Source: Progne subis subis
Lineage: Eukaryota; Chordata; Aves; Passeriformes; Hirundinidae
Reading direction: 5' to 3'
Assembly: GCA_022316685.1 (NCBI GenBank)
Contig: JAKJHU010000463.1
Span: forward strand, 62,001-126,000
Length of the DNA: 64,000 bases
Shown piece by piece: positions 57,190 to 64,000 of the stretch (the first letter of the stretch is position 1; every line of letters begins with the position of its first letter). The position numbers were made by a program, and so were the translations under genes. The notes under the pieces are model-generated. The model saw only the letters and a list, made by a program, of their open reading frames with translations. It was not told the origin of the DNA and did no database searches.

Positions 57190-59308
57190 GGGTGTCAGAG
57201 GCTCTATAAAATAGGGGACCCAATAGAACAACAAGATGAGCCTCTAGTAAACTTTGATGTGGGTCCCCAAAGTGAAGAATATGAATTCTTAGTAGACACA
57301 GGAGCTGACAGATCGAGTTTAAGGAAATTACCAACAGGGGTAACAATCGGGACAAAAACTTGTGAAGTGTTAGGGGCTGAAGGGAGGCCCTTTCGAGCAT
57401 TAATAGTTGAAGGAGTAGAGATTAAAGGGAACTCAAAGCACTGTGTAGCTGATTTCCTTTATTTACCACATACAGAAACCAATTTACTAGGCAGAGACTT
57501 ACAAGTGCAGCTCGGGGTAGGAGTTATCCCAAAAGATGGAAAAATGGTCGTGCATATCATGAAACTGACCCAAGGGGATATACAAGAGATAAATCCAGAA
57601 GTGTGGGCTACAGAGGGAAAATATGGGTGTTTAGATATCCCTCCCATTAAGATAGAAATGCAAAAAGACACCCCTGCCATCAGAGTTAAGCAATACCCAA
57701 TGTCAACAGAAGGAAAGAAAGGGCTAGCTTCAGTAATTGAGCATCTTTTAAAAGAAAATATCTTAGAACCGTGTATGTCCCCTCATAACACCCCTATATT
57801 AGCCATAAAGAAAGATGAGGGAAAGTTTAGATTAGTCCAGGATTTGAGAGAAATAAATAAAAGAACTATTGCTCGACACCCAGTAGTACCTAACCCCTAT
57901 ACCTTGCTGAGTAAAATTCCAAGAGAGCATACCTGGTTCACAGTGGTAGACTTAAAGGATGCTTTTTGGGCATGTCCCCTAGCAGAAGAGTGTAGGGATT
58001 GGTTCGCCTTTGAATGGGAACATCCAGACAGGGGAAGGAAACAACAGCTAAGGTGGACCCGGTTACCACAGGGGTATACGGAATCGCCAAATATCTTCGG
58101 ACAGGCCCTAGAGACATTATTAGAACAGTTTAGTCCCAAAGAAGGAGTTCAAATTTTGCAATACGTGGATGATTTATTAATATCAGGGGAGACAGAGAAA
58201 GAAGTTAAAGATGTAAGTATACAACTTCTAAACTTTCTTGGAGAAAAGGGGTTAAAAGTATCTCAAAGTAAACTACAGTTTGTGGAAACTGAGGTCACTT
58301 ATTTAGGACACATAATCGGAAAGGGGAGTAAAAGGTTAAGCCCTGCAAGAATTTCAGGAATAGTGTCTATATCACCTCCAAAAACTAAGAGAGACATAAG
58401 GGAACTTCTAGGCCTGTTTGGATACTGCCAGCACTGGATAGATAAGTACACTCAAGGGGTCAAATTTCTTTATGATAAATTAATAGAGCAGGAACCAATG
58501 AATTGGACAGAAAGTGACGAGAGGCAGCTACAGGATCTAAAAGAGAAATTATCCTCAGCACCAGTTTTAAGCTTACCAGATCTTAAAAAGGAGTTTGATT
58601 TTTTTGTAAACACTGAGGAAGGGATAGCATACGGAGTTTTAACCCAAGAATGGGGAGGATACCGAAAACCTGTAGCATTTTTATCAAAACTGTTAGATCC
58701 AGTTGCTAGGGGATGGCCGGCTTGTCTCCAAGCAGTTGCAGCTGCAGCTATTTTGATAGAAGAGGCTCACAAGTTAACATTACAAGGAAAGATAAAGATA
58801 CATACTCCACATGATTTGAAAACAATTTTAAGCCAAAGAGCTCAAAAGTGGCTCACAGATTCTAGAATCCTAAAATATGAAATTATACTGATAAATACAG
58901 ATAACCTAGAACTAACAACATCAAAAAGCTTAAATCCAGACCAATTTCTCTCTGGCGAGCCCACTGAAGAGATAGAACACCATTGGCTAGAACTCATTGA
59001 TATGCAAACAAAAGTGAGAGAAGATTTAGGAGACACACCCCTTCCATATGGGAGAGTATTGTTCACAGATGGGTCATCCCTAGTGGTGGAAGGGAAAAGA
59101 ACATCCGGATACTCTGTGATTGAGGGAGAGAAAATAAAAGTTTTAGAAAAGGGAAAGTTGCCAAGTAATTGGTCAGCGCGGTGTTGTGAAATATATGCAC
59201 TAAAGAGAGGGCTAGACTTACTTGAAGATGACCGAGGGACCATTTACACAGACTCAAGATATGCCTTTGGTATCGTGCACACATCTGGGAAAATTTGGGA
59301 AGGACAGG
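57190..59308 (+). pseudogene. pol: pro-pol of ERV-C, open but truncated in RNase H
   Basis: A single frame with about 700 codons and no stop. Protease: FLVDTGADRSSL at 57286-57321, with the DTG triad intact. Reverse transcriptase: LVQDLREINKR near 57840, VVDLKDAFW near 57945, and QYVDD with both aspartates at 58159-58173. Then LPQGYTESP and a connection region. RNase H: FTDGSS at 59062, E in CCEIYAL near 59190, YTDSRYAFG near 59244. It breaks off at KIWEGQ (59308), before the last RNase H aspartate region and the integrase, where the ERV-D LTR starts. It uses no ATG of its own; translation would depend on amber suppression. The apparent stop at 59370 lies in the LTR. Confidence 0.9.
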
Positions 59309-59841
59309 TGTTGGGAAGGATGAAGCCAGAAAGCCCTATAAATATGATTGCTTGGACTCTGAGAATGTAAACCTGTAACTGAGATAGAATTGAAAGTAAG
59401 TTTTGATGTTTAAAATGTCCTAGCTACTAGATGCCTGAGAAAACAACCCCCAATGTATGATTCATCCCACACATGTAACTCTCCCTGAAGTAGCAAGTAT
59501 TTGTAACCCCATTGGCACAAGCCTGTTACAGCCCACCTCGAGACCCCTTATCAGAAGGCTGCGAGAGTGGGCCATGCTCTTTCTGCTTCTCTCTTGTCTC
59601 TGTGTGCTCTCCTCCTTTGCTCTTCTCTCTTGCATCTTGCTCTTGGAATTTCTTTATCACTCACTGCCCCCACCTTCCAAGGCCATGCTGCAGCGGCGCC
59701 TGGCAGCTCCGGGCAAAGCCTCACTCTCTACACAATAAACCTCTTCTGCTAGAACCCAGCTTCAGAGATCTCCCGTCCATAGTCATACACACCGTCCTGG
59801 AGTCCTCAGCAGCTAGGAGGGGAGAAAGGTATTTTTCTACA
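59309..59841 (+). repeat. ERV-D 5' LTR
   Basis: The end TTCTACA is fixed by the primer site three bases on. I place the start at TGTTGGGAAGG (59309), where pol homology of ERV-C ends; an alternative start is TGTAAACC at 59366. AATAAA is at 59734-59739. If 59309 is right, the target duplication should be GACAGG. Confidence 0.78.
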
Positions 59842-59844
59842 AAT

Positions 59845-59862
59845 TGGCGCCCAATGTGGAAG
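59845..59862 (+). other. Primer-binding site, tRNA-Lys
   Basis: TGGCGCCCAATGTGGAAG against the tRNA-Lys1,2 site TGGCGCCCAACGTGGGGC: 14 of 18 match. Confidence 0.88.
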
Positions 59863-60391
59863 ACGCAGGACCCAGCCTTTCAAGCTGTGAGAGACTTCAT
59901 CATGGACGGTAACTAAATTGCTAAGTGTGCTCTGATCGGTGTCGTGAGCACAGCACATCGCTGCTGAGCAGCGTAAGGCTGCAGCTCTTTAAAGTTGCTG
60001 AGGGCAAAACCTTGAGCACGAGAACCGTTACTTCATAGCGGACACTCTGAGCTCTGAGAAGGTTTTGCCTTGGATCCCTCGAGCACAGACGGCTGCTGTT
60101 GAGCGGCGGCCACTGTGGCTCACGGAGGGAACTTTTGCCGTGGTACGTTTCCACATGCATTGAGCGCAGGTGGGCACTGCTTGGCACTGCCCACATTTAG
60201 GCGCTGAGTGGAGGTTTGCATCCCCGAGCATGGAAAAGCTGTTCCTGAGCAGCGCCTGGAGCCGTGGCTCTGAGGGGGACCCCGAGCAGAGTCCTGAGAC
60301 CTGACTGGAGTGTCTGGCCAACCCCCACGTCGGATCTCGAGTGAGGACCTGCTTCTGCGACATCGAGGTGAGCGACACTTCTGTAAACAGT
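59863..60391 (+). other. ERV-D leader
   Basis: About 0.5 kb untranslated. A possible splice donor GAGGTGAGCG lies at about 60365. It contains several loosely repeated TGAGC(A/G)C...TGC motifs. Confidence 0.6.
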
Positions 60392-63300
60392 ATGGGTCTG
60401 TCTCGTTTTACCCTTGATAGAGATCTCTATAAACAACTTAAGCACCTTTTACGTGACAACAACAGTACTTTACCTAAGCAAGAGCTAAAAGATCTTTTAG
60501 AATGGACTCTAGTTAACTTTCCCAGTGCTGACCGTTCAGCTGTCTTTACCAGAGACTTTTGGGACTCAGTTGGAAATCGACTCTTTAATGATATTTCACG
60601 AAAGAATTTTGCTGTTGTTGAACTTGTACCTGCTTGCAGAGCTCTCGTTGAGCTCTTTGCTGCAAAAAACGCCGCTGCAGCTGCGGCATCTAGTCCTGCT
60701 GGTCCCGGAGATCCCCTCAGCACGGCCGCGGGTCTGCAGCACAAACCACCCCCCTCCCCCCCTCTGCACCACGCGGTTTCGGCATCGCGGCTCCATCCCC
60801 CACCCACGTGGCTGCGGCACCCGTCCCCTCAGCCCCATCGCCCCCACCAGACCCTGCGGCCCCTCCCACCGCACCCTCGGTCCCGTTCACGGCTGGAATT
60901 CCTGTTACCGGTGCTCCCTCCCCTCGCTCCAGTGTGCCATGCCCCGTCCCCGCCTTAGCCCCTGCGACCCCGCCCACTGAAGGCATCCCGGCGGCGCTTC
61001 TCGCTGCTGACACCGAGGCAGCCACACACCCTCCTCACCCCGCGGCTCAGGCTAGATCACCCCCCCTCCCCAGCGCGGGTCCCTCCGCTCCGCCAGCCAC
61101 CACATTGCAGCTGTAGCCGCTGCAGTCGCCAGCCTTCTTCACACCCAGGCTGCGACCCTCCTGCAGGCAGCGCAGGGTCCCCTCACAGCAGCCGAAGCGG
61201 CGCTGGTGGTGCCGCCGCTCTCTCCCGTGCCCGCTGCTGCCTGGCCGCCGCTGCCTTTCAATGAGCCGGCGGTGCCGGCTGCGGCGCCGCCAGTGCCCGT
61301 GCCTGCAATTCCCCTGGCGCACACTGACGCGGAGATGCCCACCATCCCCCTGCGTGTTCTGCCCCGTGCAGAGTGCCCCAGCCCCGCACCGCAGTGGATG
61401 CTCCAGCCCGTTCCAGTCCCGGCTCTGCGGCGGGCCCCTGCCCGACTTGCTAGCTACCAGCCGCTGAGTGCCACAGCACAGACGGCAGATGGCCGTGCGC
61501 GCCCCGTCCCTGCTCCATGGCGTGCCTCAGCCAGCCCTCCCATCCCTGCCGCTGCCCCGATGTGTCCTGTGCCCGCAGATTTCTTCGCGCTCCCCCTCAT
61601 GTCCCCGCCGCCTCCCGCGCCCCCAATGCGAACAGCCGCCACGACGCCTCCCCACACCGAGACTGTGCACCCCGCACATGCGCAGTTCGTGCCAACCCGC
61701 CAAGCCGCATCACCGACTTTAATACAGCCTGACGGCTCCCGCGCGCCCCATGCAGAGGCCTGCGCTCAGCCGGATCTTGTTACAGTGCCATCGCAAATAG
61801 TCCACACTGCCGCGCGTGCTGCACAGCCCCCGATGCTACAGCCGTCAGCAGTTTCTGCAGAACTACAGCTTCCAGCCGCCCTTCATTCGCCGATGACTCT
61901 GCACACAGCACAACAGCAACATGATTCTACAGCAACTTATATGTATCCTTCCGCTCCTCTTCCACCCCTGAACCTACATGCTACAGTGACAGCTTCGTGC
62001 CTGCCCAATCCTCCCGTGGCTCCAAGCTCTTCTCACATGTCTCCACTGACAGGCTCTGTGCCTCCTGCGTTCCTGCCTCTGCCTCCTGTGTTCCTGCCTT
62101 TGCCTCCTGCATCTCTGCCTCTACCGCCACATGTTGCACCCTGCCCAAGCATGACTGGACCACAGCTTCGCACACAAACCATGCAACGAGAAGGGGGTAG
62201 ATGGAATGTGGCAGACACTTTAACAAATACAGGACAGAAAGAGAACTGTTTTACCCTTGTAGCTGCCAAATCTCTCAAAGCTGAACACCCACCACCACCA
62301 ATGCCGATTTTGGAAGGTCCACAGAAATATTCTGATGATGTTCAAATGACAGACTGGCATGAAGTCACACGCGAAATCTGCAAAGAAAAAAATCTAAATC
62401 CTCTGGCCATGCCTGTGATATTCAGCCAGCAAGCCGGAGGTCCCAGAACATGGACAGCGATCCCATCTCAAGACATAAATAATTAAGAAAAGCGATAAAA
62501 GACAGTGCCATCTGTTCTCCATACTTTAAACAACTGCTAAAAAGCACCCTGGAAGGACATACACTTACACCAAATGACTGCAAAAACCTTGCTGGTGTAA
62601 TTCTCACAGATTCTCAATATATGCTGTTGGAATTCAAATGGAGAAGGTTGCTCACAAACGTACTGCAGATGTACAGACAAAGTACTGATGTAGATCTTCG
62701 TACACTTACTATGTCAAAGCTAACTGGTGACCCTCCTGATGACCAGAATGATAATCAAGTGAACTTACCCAAAATAGCATTAGACAACATCAAAAAGATG
62801 GCTCGTAGAGCCTTTGTACAAATTCAGCCTGCAGGAAGTTTTGAAAAAGCCTACAACTTAATCAGTCAAGATTCTTCTGAACCATTTACCACATTTGTGG
62901 ATCGAGTGATCCAAGCAGCAGAAAGACAATGCGGTGATGATATAGCTCGCCCAATCATGATACGGGACATCATTGAAAATAATGCAAGCCCAGAATGTAA
63001 AAGAGCAATCAAGCCCTGGGAAAGGAGAGACCCACAGTGCCTGAAATGATTGATGCCTGCAACCAAATAGGGAGCCCACAGCACGTCGCAACGATTCAAG
63101 CAAATGAACTTGGAAAAACTATTGGAGAAAAAATTGAAAGGGCTCTTACAGTACAAGCAGCACAAGCTGAAACACGAGACCAGAAACTTACTGAAATCTT
63201 AACCGCCCTGCATCTAAGCTCACAACAACAAGACAACACTGTTATGCAAGCTGCTGTGACTTCAGGTCCTTGCTACTTCTGCAAGCGACCTGGACATATC

Positions 63301-63627
63301 ATGAAGAACTGCCCAGACATCAAAAGAGGTGTGCAGGCACCAGATTGCAGCTCCACCTGTAAAAAGGGAAAGCCTCCTGCCTGGCAGTATCCAGCCAGAC
63401 AGGACATGAGCAGAAAATACAATCAAAAAAACTCCAAGGGGAGCGCGCAGCGCCATCGCATGAAGAAACAAGTAATGGCACCCCAAGCGCCTGAGGAGAA
63501 ATTTGTGAATACCCCGACCCAAAAGCTCTTCGCTTCATCACCAGCACAATCCCAAGTAATGACCCAAGCCTACTACCCCCAGGGACCTGGTGCACCTTGG
63601 CAACCTCCAAGCCAACAACCTTTCTAA
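60392..63627 (+). pseudogene. gag: Betaretrovirus-like gag of ERV-D with long Pro/Ala linker, frameshifted
   Basis: Starts at ATG 60392 with MGLSRF, a myristoylation-type start. Matrix covers about 110 residues. From about 60690 to 62200 lies a very GC-rich Pro/Ala-dominated linker, open in three successive frames (shifts in C-runs near 60750; TAG at 61114; open again 61206-62486). Capsid begins near 62200 with EGGRWNV and KYSDDVQMTDWHEV segments. A shift with TAA near 62484 follows, then 62621-63049 holds the major homology region (QDSSEPFTTFVDRV) with another shift near 63020. Nucleocapsid has one CX2CX4HX4C knuckle (CYFCKRPGHIMKNC, 63274-63315); a second is degenerate. It ends at TAA 63625. 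Not functional as it stands. Confidence 0.85.
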
Positions 63628-64000
63628 AAGATGATGGCTACGATTATATCTCAACAGGGATCACTGGGCCTTCACAACATAAGCAAGACTTTTTAGTTGT
63701 TGGTAAAGAAAGAAATAGCATCCTGGGACTGCTTGTTTTGCCTTGTGTGATGTCTGTTAACTGCAACGAAGAATTACTAGTGCTAGCCAATGCCTGCTAT
63801 CCCCCATTGCACATTCCTCCCAGAACCCCCATAGCTATCGCCATAGCATTGCCTATGGGAACTATGGACCAAATGCCACCACGCTGTTTCCCCATCACTC
63901 CTGAGAATCCTGAAGTTCTATGGGTTCAACACATAAGTGAACAAAGACCAATGCTAACTTGTGAGTTGTCAAATAGTGGGCTTCAAGTTAACATCAAAGG
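63628..64000 (+). pseudogene. dUTPase-like segment and start of protease (ERV-D, partial)
   Basis: Open in phase -1 relative to gag without a start codon, as expected for a betaretroviral pro frame reached by -1 frameshifting. Segments LVVGKERNSILGLLVLP and IPPRTPIAIAIAL resemble the trimeric dUTPase core found there. The usual uracil-binding GVIDxxY motif is replaced by CVMSVNC, so catalytic activity is doubtful. EQRPMLTCELSNSG near 63940 looks like the start of protease, and the window ends before the DTG. The slippery site was not identified. Confidence 0.7.

Larger units (their letters stand above)
53257..59308 (+). mobile_element. ERV-C: gammaretrovirus-like provirus, 3' part displaced
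   Basis: 5' LTR, tRNA-Pro primer site, long leader, gag, amber codon, protease-RT-RNase H. It is related to ERV-A/B by capsid, late-domain segment and pol, but with a different primer tRNA and far fewer breaks. It stops in RNase H at 59308 where ERV-D begins; its remaining pol, env and 3' LTR would lie beyond ERV-D, outside the window. Confidence 0.9.
59309..64000 (+). mobile_element. ERV-D: betaretrovirus-like (ERVK-type) provirus, 5' part
   Basis: LTR, tRNA-Lys primer site, leader, gag and the start of a dUTPase-protease frame; it runs off the window. It is inserted in ERV-C pol in the same orientation. The class is given by the lysine primer site, the capsid and major homology region, and the dUTPase-like segment before protease, in the -1 frame to gag. 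Confidence 0.88.

Overview
The window is nuclear DNA from a bird, most likely a songbird. The signs are many CR1 LINE 3' tails on both strands, an intact olfactory receptor of the OR14-like type that is expanded in birds, tandem-array C2H2 zinc-finger genes with long fingers-only exons, and endogenous retroviruses (ERVs) of gammaretroviral and betaretroviral type with avian-style LTRs. It is a repeat-dense, gene-poor accessory region. Host coding content is one intact olfactory receptor (27936-28871, +) and two related zinc-finger genes, each with one visible lesion (16178-17365 and 48785-50066, both +).

Layout. (1) 1-13345: end of a GC-rich flanking segment, two microsatellites, then ERV-A, a gammaretrovirus-like provirus on the minus strand with both LTRs; a 1.54 kb solo LTR is nested in its leader (10050-11592). 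(2) 13346-29234: CR1 fragments, solo LTRs, zinc-finger gene 1, several minisatellites (41 bp, about 68 bp and about 150 bp periods) and the olfactory receptor. (3) 29235-41186: the flank, microsatellites and provirus recur in the same orientation (ERV-B), so 1-12430 and 30478-41186 are a segmental duplication. (4) 41187-45345: an LTR followed directly by about ten units of a roughly 405-412 bp AT-rich satellite. (5) 45413-46797: an inverted copy of 29235-30905, so ERV-B and the satellite sit between inverted arms. (6) 46798-53256: a CpG island, zinc-finger gene 2, LTR remains, and a five-unit tandem repeat of about 190 bp. (7) 53257-59308: ERV-C (+), a relative of ERV-A/B with a proline-tRNA primer site, a nearly open gag and a long open protease-RT-RNase H frame, cut off in RNase H. 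(8) 59309-64000: ERV-D (+), a betaretrovirus-like element inserted into ERV-C, with lysine-tRNA primer site, a frameshifted gag carrying a very long Pro/Ala-rich linker, and the start of a dUTPase-protease frame.

How parts relate. ERV-A, -B and -C belong to one gammaretrovirus-like group: shared DPLDHLPPP late-domain motif, related capsids, and an in-frame amber codon between gag and pol with a murine-leukaemia-virus-like downstream context. ERV-A and ERV-B share several inactivating changes (apparent integrase loss, DTE in place of the protease DTG, stop codons in env), so these lesions predate the duplication. The most unusual item is a pair of small cysteine/histidine-rich reading frames between pol and env in ERV-A/B, a place where simple gammaretroviruses have none. 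All ERV statements come from reading the sequence; no database search was possible.
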